The notes: generated by a model from the sequence alone, not told the origin. DNA of 8,291 nt from RGIG1828 sp045536915 (GCA_045536915.1 JAZSOL010000146.1:1-8291), one strand, 5' to 3'. Numbered from the stretch's first letter, positions 1 through 6,797 are shown. Translations and numbers: made by a program.

Positions 1-63
1 ACCGTCTATAGCATGCTTTCTGATTTTGTAGGCTGTGAGTTCAAGCTGTGCGTTACTCATCAT
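1..63 (-). CDS. Transketolase N-terminal subunit, N-terminal fragment (runs off the window)
   Basis: Only the first 21 codons are present. The peptide begins MMSNAQLELTAYKIRKHA and continues with IDG to the edge. The pattern ELTAYKIRKHAIDG resembles the start of the stand-alone transketolase N-terminal (thiamine-diphosphate binding) subunit, which normally continues into a GHPGGSLS-type motif; that part lies outside the window. Transketolase transfers two-carbon ketol units between sugar phosphates in the non-oxidative pentose phosphate pathway, in the cytoplasm. An AAGGAGG ribosome binding site at 80-74 lies 10 nt before the ATG at 63; a second ATG follows immediately at 60. The gap to the YitT gene upstream is 31 nt with no terminator, so co-transcription is likely. 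Whether it is a split (N plus C subunit) or full-length transketolase cannot be seen. The assignment rests on a short match. Confidence 0.66.
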   Translation of the reverse strand, partial: MMSNAQLELTAYKIRKHAIDG

Positions 64-94
64 AACACTAAAACCTCCTTGAATTTTATCGTTG

Positions 95-943
95 TTATTC
101 TATATTAAAACCCTCTCCGAAAACACTTCGTGCATCGGAAAGAATAATAAACGCATATTCATCTGTTTTTTTTACATATTCTTTCAAAGACGGAAACTGC
201 TTTGTTGAAATTGCGCTCATTATAACCGTCTTTTCTTTTTTTGAGTATTCCCCTCTTGCTTTGAAGGTGGTTACTCCCCTTTTTTGCTCATTCATAATAT
301 ATGAAGATATAGCATCTCTTTTTTCTGTTATTATCAGCACGAGTTTGGAAAAATTCATTCCTTCAATTATCACTTCTGCCGTTTTTGCCATTATAAACAG
401 CGACAAAATTGCATACAGCAAAAGTGTTTGGTCGGAAAACACAAAACCCGACGAAACTGCAACCGCCAAATCTATAATCAATATGATTTTTGCAACCGAA
501 ACTGCCGGAAATGCTTTTTTCAGAAGAAGTGCCGCAAAATCGCTTCCGCCTGTTGAGGCACCGCAGATTATAACAAGACCCGTTCCTGTTCCCACAAGCA
601 CTCCGCCATAGACTGCACTGAGCAAAACATCTGTTGTGAACGGTTGAAATTTTGAAAAAAGTTCTATAAAAAGCGAAAGAAGAACCGTTCCTGCAATTGT
701 TTTTATTAAAGCATCATATCTCAGCATTTTAAATCCAACAATAAACATAATCAGATTTATCAAAAGAACCGAAACCGAAACCGGAATCCCCGTAAGACCG
801 CGTATAACAATTCCAAGTCCGCTTGCTCCGCCTGCCGCAATGTGCCCCGGTGCAAGAAACACCGCAACGCCCAAAGCGGCAAGTGCAGAGCCAGATATTA
901 TGAGCAGATAATCTTTTGCCGTTTGATAATAAAAAGGCTTCAT
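95..943 (-). CDS. YitT family membrane protein (DUF161 + DUF2179)
   Basis: This is a multi-spanning inner-membrane protein of about 282 residues, the usual length for the YitT family. About five or six hydrophobic segments fill residues 10-190. They include the family-typical PGHIAAGGASGLGIVI near residues 32-47 and CGASTGGSDF near 127-136. The soluble C-terminal part, from about residue 222 (RGVTTF) to GEGF at 276-279, matches the DUF2179 domain. Family members are often called putative transporters, but substrate and function are not established. The frame is open to a GTG at 955, but that GTG lies inside the AGAGGTG ribosome binding site (959-953). The ATG at 943, 9 nt after it, is therefore the better start; a TTG at 946 is a weaker alternative. 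It follows mrnC by about 46 nt and precedes the transketolase gene by 31 nt, with no terminator on either side. Confidence 0.93.
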   Translation of the reverse strand: MKPFYYQTAKDYLLIISGSALAALGVAVFLAPGHIAAGGASGLGIVIRGLTGIPVSVSVLLINLIMFIVGFKMLRYDALIKTIAGTVLLSLFIELFSKFQPFTTDVLLSAVYGGVLVGTGTGLVIICGASTGGSDFAALLLKKAFPAVSVAKIILIIDLAVAVSSGFVFSDQTLLLYAILSLFIMAKTAEVIIEGMNFSKLVLIITEKRDAISSYIMNEQKRGVTTFKARGEYSKKEKTVIMSAISTKQFPSLKEYVKKTDEYAFIILSDARSVFGEGFNIE

Positions 944-945
944 CA

Positions 946-990
946 ATAAAATCACCTCTTTATTATGATTAGCACTATAGCCGATTTTAT
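946..990 (-). repeat. Inverted repeat spanning the mrnC-yitT junction
   Basis: GATTTTAT at 983-990 and ATAAAATC at 946-953 are perfect 8-base complementary arms separated by 29 nt. One arm touches the mrnC stop codon. The other lies between the yitT ribosome binding site and its ATG. In the mRNA the arms could pair and enclose the ribosome binding site. The arms are AT-rich with only one G-C pair each, so chance is a real possibility; there is no T-run to make it a terminator. Confidence 0.3.
953..959 (-). promoter_or_regulatory. Ribosome binding site that sets the yitT start
   Basis: AGAGGTG on the minus strand lies 9 nt before the ATG at 943. It contains the upstream in-frame GTG (955-953), which therefore cannot reasonably be the initiation codon. 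The site lies next to an inverted-repeat arm (946-953), so an RNA fold could affect access to it. Confidence 0.75.
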
Positions 991-1391
991 TACACGTCTT
1001 CTGCGGCTTTTATACACATCAGCATTATTTCTTCAAGTCTTTCGGTATCTTTTTTTGTGTAGACATATCCGATGAGTGCTTCAAGCCCCGTTGCCATACG
1101 GTAATCTATTATATCGGCATTTTTGGCGCTTGTGTAGGAATGTGCATTTCTGCCTCTTTTATATGCAGAGATTTCTTCTTCGGTGAGACTATCCATTATT
1201 TTTTTTATTATATTTGCCTGTGCTTTTGCACTGACATAGCGGGTGGATGCTTTGTGAAGTTTTGAAACCGGCATATTCACACTGTGCATAATATATGTAC
1301 GGATATACAGTTCATAAACTGCATCACCAATATATGCCAGAGTAAGCGGTGAATACAGATTCGGATTCACATTGAATTCAAACTCTTTCAT
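990..1391 (-). CDS. mrnC: Mini-ribonuclease III (23S rRNA maturation)
   Basis: Mini-RNase III is a stand-alone RNase III catalytic domain without the double-stranded-RNA-binding domain. It trims the ends of 23S rRNA precursor in Firmicutes and acts as a dimer in the cytoplasm. The sequence shows the signature AYIGDAVYELYIR (residues 19-31 from the ATG at 1391) with the acidic metal-binding D23 and E27. It also has VSKLHKASTRYVSAKAQA, RGRNAHS with a following AKNADIIDYR, and ATGLEALIGYVY near the end. The length, about 133 residues, fits the family. The frame is open to a GTG at 1409, which overlaps the cysS 3' end by 16 nt. I prefer the ATG at 1391: it sits 2 nt after the cysS stop and has an AAAAGAG stretch (1405-1399) before it. 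Either start implies translational coupling to cysS, the classic Firmicute neighbour. Confidence 0.94.
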   Translation of the reverse strand: MKEFEFNVNPNLYSPLTLAYIGDAVYELYIRTYIMHSVNMPVSKLHKASTRYVSAKAQANIIKKIMDSLTEEEISAYKRGRNAHSYTSAKNADIIDYRMATGLEALIGYVYTKKDTERLEEIMLMCIKAAEDV

Positions 1392-1393
1392 AC

Positions 1394-2782
1394 TCACACT
1401 CTTTTCCACTTAACGCCGCCACGTGTGTCTTCAAGGATTATTCCTGAATTTTTTAAAGTGTCGCGTATTTCATCAGCACGTTTGAAATCTTTGTTTTTCC
1501 TTGCGTTGTTTCTTTCTTCAATAAGAGCTTCAATATCGGAATCAAGAAAATCATTTTCTTTTTTGGATGCAACACCCAAAACACCCATAAGCTCGTCGAA
1601 AAGATTTATTGCCGCATCAAGAGAAACCGAAGAAGTGTTTTCGTTGAATGTTGTGTTGGCATACTTTGAAATATCAAAAAGCACGGATATTGCATCTGCA
1701 GTGTTGATATCATCATCCATTGCTTCAATAAACTTATTTTTAAGAGTATCGAGTGCGTTTAATTCATCAGCATTTGAATCGCAGTTTTGAGCATTGGATT
1801 TCAAAAACTTCAGATTTTCAATACATGTGTTGATTCTTTCAAGACCGGATTTTGCCTGTCCGAGTAAATCGTGGCTGAAGTTTATGGGGTTTCTGTAGTG
1901 AGCGCTCAGCATAAAGAATCTGATTACGGTATAGTCGAATTCCTTAACAACATCTCTCACGGTGAAGAAGTTGTTGAGAGATTTACTCATTTTGCGGTTG
2001 TCAACATTGATATAACCGTTATGAAGCCAGTAGTTTGCAAAGGTTGCATCGTTTGCACATTCACTCTGGGCAATTTCGTTTTCGTGATGCGGGAAGATGA
2101 GGTCTTTGCCGCCGCTGTGGATATCAATTGTTTTGCCAAGATATTTATTTGCCATAGCACTGCATTCTATGTGCCATCCGGGTCTTCCCTCACCCCACGG
2201 GCTTTCCCATGCAGGCTCGCCCTCTTTTTTGGCTTTCCACACTGCAAAATCCATTGGATCGCGTTTTTTATCGCCAACTTCTATTCTTGCGCCCGCTTCA
2301 AGGTTTTCAAGCGGCTGATGCGAAAGTTTGCCGTATTCACCAAACTTTTTCACGCTGAAATAAACATCACCGTCCACATTATATGCATAGCCTTTTTCTT
2401 CGAGAGTTTTGATAAGCTCAATTATTGCATCAATGTTTTCTGTTGCTTTCGGATGCACGGTTGCATGTTCTATTCCAAGACCTTTTGCATCGGTAAAATA
2501 TTCTCCGATGAATCTGTCGGCAAGTTCTTTAACGGTTATTCCCTCTTCATTTGCACGTTTTATCATTTTATCATCTATATCGGTGAAGTTTTGCACAAAG
2601 CTTACTTCATAGCCGCGATATTCAAAATATCTTCTGAGCGTATCAAAAATTATAAACGGTCTGGCATTTCCTATGTGGAAATAGTTATACACCGTGGGAC
2701 CGCAGGAATACATTTTAACCTTTCCCGGTTCAATCGGCACAAATTCCTCTTTTTTTCCTGTCATGCTGTTAAAAAGTTTCAT
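1394..2782 (-). CDS. cysS: Cysteinyl-tRNA synthetase
   Basis: This is a class I aminoacyl-tRNA synthetase that charges tRNA-Cys with cysteine using ATP, in the cytoplasm. It has 462 residues, full length for the family. The HIGH motif is HIGN at 36-39, and KMSKS is at 264-268. The zinc site that selects cysteine is intact: C27 in YSCGPT, C207 in WHIECSAM, and H232 and E236 in FPHHENEIAQ. WHIECS and the IDIHSGGKDLIFPHHENE block are diagnostic for CysRS. The C-terminal helical, tRNA-binding part (about 300-462) ends in the typical RADEIRD...GI.LEDT.GG..WKR pattern. The ATG at 2782 follows an AAGGA sequence by about 11 nt, rather long spacing. It starts 20 nt after the cysE stop and is joined to mrnC at its 3' end. 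I see no T-box of its own. Confidence 0.98.
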   Translation of the reverse strand: MKLFNSMTGKKEEFVPIEPGKVKMYSCGPTVYNYFHIGNARPFIIFDTLRRYFEYRGYEVSFVQNFTDIDDKMIKRANEEGITVKELADRFIGEYFTDAKGLGIEHATVHPKATENIDAIIELIKTLEEKGYAYNVDGDVYFSVKKFGEYGKLSHQPLENLEAGARIEVGDKKRDPMDFAVWKAKKEGEPAWESPWGEGRPGWHIECSAMANKYLGKTIDIHSGGKDLIFPHHENEIAQSECANDATFANYWLHNGYINVDNRKMSKSLNNFFTVRDVVKEFDYTVIRFFMLSAHYRNPINFSHDLLGQAKSGLERINTCIENLKFLKSNAQNCDSNADELNALDTLKNKFIEAMDDDINTADAISVLFDISKYANTTFNENTSSVSLDAAINLFDELMGVLGVASKKENDFLDSDIEALIEERNNARKNKDFKRADEIRDTLKNSGIILEDTRGGVKWKRV

Positions 2783-2802
2783 AGTATATCAAATCCTTTC
2801 AT

Positions 2803-3489
2803 TTATTTTCCGTCTGATTCAATCTTTTTCCTGAGTTCTTCAAGTTGAACATATATTTTGCAAAGCTCCTGACTCACCGGATCGGGAATGTGAATCTGGT
2901 CCATATCATCACACACGCGCTTATTGTTTTTGCGCACTACCCTTGCCGGCACACCCACACAGGTGCAGTTTTCCGGAACTTCGGAAAGCACAACCGCATT
3001 TGCGGCAATTTTTGAATTATCTCCAACCGTAAACGGACCGAGAACCTTTGCTCCCGAGCCAATAAGAACATTGTTTCCAAGCGTCGGGTGTCGTTTGCCT
3101 TTGTCCTTACCCGTACCACCGAGGGTAACATTCTGATATATGGTGCAGTTATTCCCTATAACGGTTGTTTCGCCTATTACAACTCCCATACCATGGTCAA
3201 TAAAAAGCCCTTTCCCTATCTGAGCACCGGGGTGAATTTCTATGCCGGTAAAGAATCTCGACATCTGCGATATGAAACGTGCAACGAATTTCAAACGAAC
3301 TCTGTAGAAAAAATGAGCAATGCGGTGGTTTGCAACTGCATGAAGTCCTGAATAGAGAAGAAAAATTTCAACAACGTTTCGCGCCGCCGGGTCTCTTTCC
3401 ATTATGTGAGGCATATCGGCTATAACAAATGCAGAAAACAAAATAAAATACAAAACTATAACTGCGAGTATTATGTATAAAGAAATCAT
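2803..3489 (-). CDS. cysE: Serine O-acetyltransferase with N-terminal membrane helix
   Basis: The enzyme makes O-acetylserine from serine and acetyl-CoA, the first step of cysteine synthesis. From about residue 31 it follows the short EpsC/CysE type: ERDPAARN (31-38), YSGLHAVANHRIAHFFYR (46-63), then a left-handed beta-helix of hexapeptide repeats (about 82-186). Catalytic features are H99 in FIDHGMGVVIGE and H134 in GKRHP, with VTLGGTG (121-127) between. VGVPARVVRK closes the helix, followed by a short charged C-terminal tail. The first 24 residues (MISLYIILAVIVLYFILFSA...) form a strongly hydrophobic stretch that looks like a membrane anchor, unusual for this normally soluble enzyme. This start is well supported by GGGAGA 5 nt upstream; no ribosome binding site precedes the internal Met codons at 26 and 30. 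It is first in the operon, 20 nt ahead of cysS, with its own promoter. EpsC and CysE names overlap in this family. Confidence 0.93.
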   Translation of the reverse strand: MISLYIILAVIVLYFILFSAFVIADMPHIMERDPAARNVVEIFLLYSGLHAVANHRIAHFFYRVRLKFVARFISQMSRFFTGIEIHPGAQIGKGLFIDHGMGVVIGETTVIGNNCTIYQNVTLGGTGKDKGKRHPTLGNNVLIGSGAKVLGPFTVGDNSKIAANAVVLSEVPENCTCVGVPARVVRKNNKRVCDDMDQIHIPDPVSQELCKIYVQLEELRKKIESDGK

Positions 3490-3494
3490 ATAAT

Positions 3495-3500
3495 TCTCCC
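3495..3500 (-). promoter_or_regulatory. Ribosome binding site supporting the long cysE start
   Basis: GGGAGA on the minus strand lies 5 nt before the ATG at 3489. It is the only good ribosome binding site near the 5' end of the gene, so the hydrophobic N-terminus is probably translated. Confidence 0.7.
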
Positions 3501-3546
3501 GTCTGATTATTTAAACAATGTTTTCACAAATATCATCAATATACTT

Positions 3547-3575
3547 ATTATATAATTTTTTTTGAAAAATTACAA
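3547..3575 (-). promoter_or_regulatory. Sigma-A-type promoter for cysE-cysS-mrnC
   Basis: On the minus strand TTGTAA (3575-3570) and a perfect TATAAT (3552-3547) are separated by exactly 17 bp of A/T-rich sequence. Transcription would start near 3540, giving a leader of about 50 nt before the cysE ATG. That is far too short for a T-box or SAM riboswitch, and I see no terminator or antiterminator pair in it. Confidence 0.72.
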
Positions 3576-3607
3576 CTGTTTTTTACACAATTTTATTACT
3601 AAATGTT

Positions 3608-3636
3608 TTGACTTTTTATATAAATCGTGATAAAAT
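3608..3636 (+). promoter_or_regulatory. Sigma-A-type promoter with extended -10 for the GH36 operon
   Basis: TTGACT (3608-3613) and TAAAAT (3631-3636) are separated by 17 bp. A TG at 3628-3629, one base before the -10, gives an extended -10 element. Transcription should start near 3643, only about 12 nt before the first ATG at 3655, so the leader is little more than the ribosome binding site. This argues against any leader-based regulation. The -35 elements of the two divergent promoters are about 32 bp apart (3575 to 3608), so a regulator bound between them could affect both units. Confidence 0.75.
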
Positions 3637-3643
3637 ATTGTGC

Positions 3644-3650
3644 GAGGTGG
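3644..3650 (+). promoter_or_regulatory. Ribosome binding site of the small cysteine protein
   Basis: GAGGTGG lies 4 nt before the ATG at 3655. Together with the predicted transcription start near 3643, it rules out the upstream in-frame GTG at 3640, which would fall outside the mRNA. Confidence 0.65.
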
Positions 3651-3654
3651 TATT

Positions 3655-3849
3655 ATGCGTATTAAAGGTACACCTGTGCCAATTTGCAGATTGTGTGAAA
3701 ATTCTCAAATCAACGAAGAAAGTATTGCTGTCTGCAAACTCAGTTCCACTCCCGGAAAATGCAGAAAGTATAAATATGACATATTCAGATATGAACCAAA
3801 GCAAAAAACAATTAACACAAAATTCACAAAGGAAGATTTTGAAATATAA
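3655..3849 (+). CDS. Small four-cysteine (probable zinc-binding) protein, unknown function
   Basis: This is a 64-residue, mostly polar, lysine-rich protein with no signal peptide or membrane segment. Four cysteines fall at C11 and C14 (ICRLC), C27 (AVCKL) and C36 (GKCRKYKYD). The spacing CxxC-x12-C-x8-C is compatible with a small zinc ribbon. The tail CRKYKYDIFRYEP resembles the C.KF.YDP..R.P ending of short conserved clostridial proteins I recall; their function is unknown to me. The acidic/basic C-terminus (about 47-64) has no recognisable motif. The ATG at 3655 is chosen over the GTG at 3640 for the promoter and ribosome-binding-site reasons given for those sites. It leads an operon and ends 20 nt before the glycosidase ATG, whose ribosome binding site follows at once. 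Codon use and cysteine pattern support a real gene; zinc binding is inference. Confidence 0.78.
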   Translation: MRIKGTPVPICRLCENSQINEESIAVCKLSSTPGKCRKYKYDIFRYEPKQKTINTKFTKEDFEI

Positions 3850-3869
3850 TGCACAAGAGGTGTTGACTT

Positions 3870-6095
3870 ATGATGTTTAAGCACGGAAAACTTGAACTTG
3901 GCGGCATACGTTTTAATCAGGCAAGTCCGTTTGTGGAATATTCTCTCGACGGAATATCTCACTACACTCAGCCTGCAGATGCAAAAAAAGAAGCAGACGG
4001 AAAGTATTACACACTTTTAGGCTATGCCGACAGGCACAAGTTTGTTTTCTACAATTCCGACATAGTTTTAATGCTTGCCGTTGACTATCTGCACGACAAA
4101 AGCGGTGTTATAATAAACGTTGCAGTTAAAAACAATACCAATTCCGATATTAAAATCAAAAGAATCGGTCTTGCATCCATTAACCACATAGATTACATGG
4201 GAGATGCATCCGAATGGGTTCTTTCAGGAATTACTCATGCCCCCAAAAACGGCACTCTCCACGAAACCTTTTCAACTCCGGGTGCAAAACCCGGAACAAG
4301 AAAATATGATGATTTCATATCCCTTTATAACCGCGATGGAAGAGGTATTGTTATGGGTCCGTATTCACGTCCCGAAGCTGACCTCGTTTTTGAATGCGAT
4401 ATCATAAACGGAATAATGTCTTTGAATATTGTTTCAGAGATGACAAACATCACACTCGAAAGCGGCGAAACAAGAGATGCTCAGAGTGTTGTTATTCTTC
4501 ACGGCAAACATTATGAGTGTTACAACAGAATTTTCTATGCGCTTTCCAGAACCCACGGCAGACGAACGAATAAGTCCCCTGTTTGCGGATGGACAAGCCG
4601 CTACTGCATGGGCAATAATCCGGATTCAAAATCTGTTGTGAGAGCTTCTGAAGCTTCTGATATGCTCGGTGTTTCTTACATAGGAATAGACAGCGGATAT
4701 CAGAAAAGCTATGGCAACTGGAATGCAAACAGTGAGTTTGGAACAGAGCTTGAAGATACCGCAAAGAAAATAAACGAAAACGGTGCAGTTGCCGGAATAT
4801 GGCTCGCTCCGCTTTATGTTTCCGACAGCTATGGTATGTATGGTGAGCACCCCGAATACTTTCAGCACAAAGAAAACGGCGAATGCTTTTATGAAACTGA
4901 TGAAAAAACAGGCGAAATTATAAGACCCCTTGACCCAACAGTTCCTCAGGTTCAGGATTATATTTCAAAAATTATTCAAAGTAAGGTTGATGAAGGCTTT
5001 AAAATGCTTAAAATTGACTACACAGACCTGCATCCCGATGCAAAGTATTTTGACAACAGACTCACAAGACTTCAAATAATGAGAAATCTTTATAAGCTAT
5101 ACCGCACAGCCGCCGGAGAAAACACGACTATTCTTGCATCAACCGGAGGAATAGAGCGCGGAGTTTTCGGTTTTGCAGATTTTTGCCGCACCGGAAACGA
5201 TTCCTGCATCAGACTTTCCGATGGCAAAAGCACAGGTGCCGTGTGGCAGAGTGATTCAAGTGAAGCAACCATGCTCGAAGCACTTCGTTGTGCCGGTCAG
5301 GCATCAATTGCAAACCGTCATTTCTTCTCAAATCACCTTGACCTTGTTTTCCTTGAAAACAGTTCATTTATAAATGGTAAATCAAAAAGAGCAAAAGCCA
5401 CCGTTGAAGAAATAACAACATGGAACACCTTTGCAGGACTTTCGGGAGGATGCGTAAGCGTGTCGCATCCCATATGGAATCCCACTCCCGAAGAAGAAAT
5501 GAGAAGATTTGAAATTTTGAATCCGCCGTATGAATCAGATGCATTTGCAGCAAAAGCCGGATACGATACCGACTTTACCCAATACGGATTCTACTGGGAC
5601 AGAAGCTTTGGTATAAGCTCATCATTTATGGTGTGGAACAATACCGATAAACCAAAAAAAGCAAGCATAGACAACGTTCATCTTACGTCTCTTGGCGGCG
5701 ATTTTCATTTGTGGTCTTTCTGGGATGAAAAGTATCTCGGCAAAGGAATTGAAAAAGCCGAAAAAATCACATTAAAACCTCACGGTTGTGCACTTTTCAA
5801 AGCAACCGTTATATCAGACGATATGGCACCGGCATTCATTGGTTCAACGCTTCACATTTCAATGGGTGCAAAGGAAGTTGAAAAATATATTTTCGGAATC
5901 TACGGATGTAAATTTGAACTCAACACCCACGGTGCACAAAACGGTGCGTTGTATGTGTATTCAAAAAAACCGCTCAAACTCACCGAATTTAAAAATGTTT
6001 GCGCAGAGCTTTCTTCTCCGCAGAAAAACATTTATAAAATAACTCTTACCAAAAGAAGCAAAACAGAAAATCAAATTATAAAACTCGAATATTGA
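3870..6095 (+). CDS. GH36-type alpha-galactosidase-like glycoside hydrolase
   Basis: This 741-residue protein has the GH36 (clan GH-D) layout: an N-terminal beta-sandwich (about 1-230), a TIM barrel (about 235-545) and a C-terminal beta domain (about 575-645). Barrel landmarks are YIGIDSGYQ (270-278), GIWLAP (309-314), EHPEYF (326-331), and MLKIDY (379-384) with D383 as the expected nucleophile. FCRTGND (438-444) gives D444 as the expected acid/base; compare the R.G.D pattern of family members. LWSFWDEKYLG (614-624) and KPHG (636-639) fit the C-terminal domain. An additional stretch of about 90 residues (650-741) follows. There is no signal peptide, so the enzyme should be cytoplasmic, acting on imported alpha-galactosides. 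The ATG at 3870 follows AGAGGTG at 3856-3862; a second ATG is adjacent at 3873. Substrate is uncertain: GH36 also contains alpha-N-acetylgalactosaminidases and raffinose/stachyose synthase-like enzymes. HlyIII follows after 19 nt. Confidence 0.88.
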   Translation: MMFKHGKLELGGIRFNQASPFVEYSLDGISHYTQPADAKKEADGKYYTLLGYADRHKFVFYNSDIVLMLAVDYLHDKSGVIINVAVKNNTNSDIKIKRIGLASINHIDYMGDASEWVLSGITHAPKNGTLHETFSTPGAKPGTRKYDDFISLYNRDGRGIVMGPYSRPEADLVFECDIINGIMSLNIVSEMTNITLESGETRDAQSVVILHGKHYECYNRIFYALSRTHGRRTNKSPVCGWTSRYCMGNNPDSKSVVRASEASDMLGVSYIGIDSGYQKSYGNWNANSEFGTELEDTAKKINENGAVAGIWLAPLYVSDSYGMYGEHPEYFQHKENGECFYETDEKTGEIIRPLDPTVPQVQDYISKIIQSKVDEGFKMLKIDYTDLHPDAKYFDNRLTRLQIMRNLYKLYRTAAGENTTILASTGGIERGVFGFADFCRTGNDSCIRLSDGKSTGAVWQSDSSEATMLEALRCAGQASIANRHFFSNHLDLVFLENSSFINGKSKRAKATVEEITTWNTFAGLSGGCVSVSHPIWNPTPEEEMRRFEILNPPYESDAFAAKAGYDTDFTQYGFYWDRSFGISSSFMVWNNTDKPKKASIDNVHLTSLGGDFHLWSFWDEKYLGKGIEKAEKITLKPHGCALFKATVISDDMAPAFIGSTLHISMGAKEVEKYIFGIYGCKFELNTHGAQNGALYVYSKKPLKLTEFKNVCAELSSPQKNIYKITLTKRSKTENQIIKLEY

Positions 6096-6114
6096 ATTTT
6101 AGAGGTGACAAAAA

Positions 6115-6768
6115 ATGGCATTCAAACCAAATTTCAACGGACAATCTTTAGGTGAAGAAATCGCAAATGCTGTATCGCACGGTGTGGGAGCGCTTCTTGC
6201 AATTGCCGGCACAGCGGTACTTATTGTTACGGCATGCATTTACGGAAGTGCAATAAGTGTGGTCAGCAGTGCACTCTACGGCGCATTTGCAATCCTTGTG
6301 TATCTCTTCTCCACTATATATCATTCACTCACCAACACAAAAGCAAAAAAAGTGTTTCAGATTTTTGACCACTGCTCAATTTTTCTGATGATTCTCGGTT
6401 CATATATTCCAATTTCGCTGTGCCTCATAAAAGGTGCATTGGGATGGTCGCTTTTTGGAGTGATGGTTGGACTTTCAATAATCGGAATTGTGTTCAATTC
6501 AATTGATATGAAAAAATGGCAGAAGCTTTCAATGGTGCTGTATGTTATTATGGGATGGTCATTGATAGTTATGTTTAAAGAAGTTATGATAAAAGTTCCT
6601 CCAAAATCCCTTATTCTTCTTGTGGGCGGCGGAATATCCTACACACTCGGAATTGTATTTTTCGGTATGGATAAAATAAAATATATGCATTATGTGTGGC
6701 ACTTGTTTGTGTTATTGGGAAGCGTGCTTCAATATTTCTTCATTTTGTTTTACGTTATTCCGGTGTAA
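6115..6768 (+). CDS. Hemolysin III family / PAQR-type seven-helix membrane protein
   Basis: The protein has 217 residues, the normal length for this family, with seven hydrophobic segments filling the region from about 20 to the C-terminus. Family marks are GEEIANAVSHGVGALLA (13-29), the YHS motif (69-71), FDHCSIFLMILGSYIP (84-99) and HYVWHLFVLLGS (192-203). The histidines H70, H192 and H196 with D85 match the positions that form the metal site in PAQR-superfamily proteins. The name hemolysin III comes from a Bacillus cereus protein; for most bacterial members, including this one, no haemolytic role is shown, and hydrolase activity on membrane lipids is only a suggestion from distant relatives. 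An AGAGGTGA ribosome binding site at 6101-6108 precedes the ATG. It is third and last in the plus-strand operon, 19 nt after the glycosidase; a terminator follows at 6915-6962. Confidence 0.94.
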   Translation: MAFKPNFNGQSLGEEIANAVSHGVGALLAIAGTAVLIVTACIYGSAISVVSSALYGAFAILVYLFSTIYHSLTNTKAKKVFQIFDHCSIFLMILGSYIPISLCLIKGALGWSLFGVMVGLSIIGIVFNSIDMKKWQKLSMVLYVIMGWSLIVMFKEVMIKVPPKSLILLVGGGISYTLGIVFFGMDKIKYMHYVWHLFVLLGSVLQYFFILFYVIPV

Positions 6769-6797
6769 AATTCACTCATAAAGATATATGTGCTTAG

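Noticed and set aside
944..989. Separate promoter for yitT
   Set aside because: A CATAAT sequence is present, but no acceptable -35 element sits 16-18 bp upstream of it.
1394..1409. mrnC start at GTG 1409 inside cysS
   Set aside because: It is possible, but no good ribosome binding site precedes it and homologues need only a short leader before the AYIGDA motif. The ATG at 1391 is preferred.
1871..2848. Long plus-strand open frame of 325 codons opposite cysS
   Set aside because: It is antisense to the fully conserved cysS. Its translation is rich in Phe, Cys and His with no domain pattern, and it has no convincing ribosome binding site. It is a coding shadow.
3490..3546. T-box or SAM riboswitch in the cysE leader
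   Set aside because: The leader from the predicted start is about 50 nt, with no specifier-stem, terminator or antiterminator features visible.
3640..3654. GTG at 3640 as start of the small cysteine protein
   Set aside because: The predicted transcription start near 3643 lies after it, and the GAGGTGG ribosome binding site lies between it and the ATG at 3655.
3608..3880. Plus-strand 90-codon frame overlapping the small cysteine protein
   Set aside because: It begins inside the predicted -35 box, upstream of the transcription start, and overlaps the better supported frame with its ribosome binding site and cysteine pattern.
6115..6768. Hemolysin / virulence factor
   Set aside because: The family name is historical; the protein is a common housekeeping-type PAQR-like membrane protein, and no toxin or virulence context is present.
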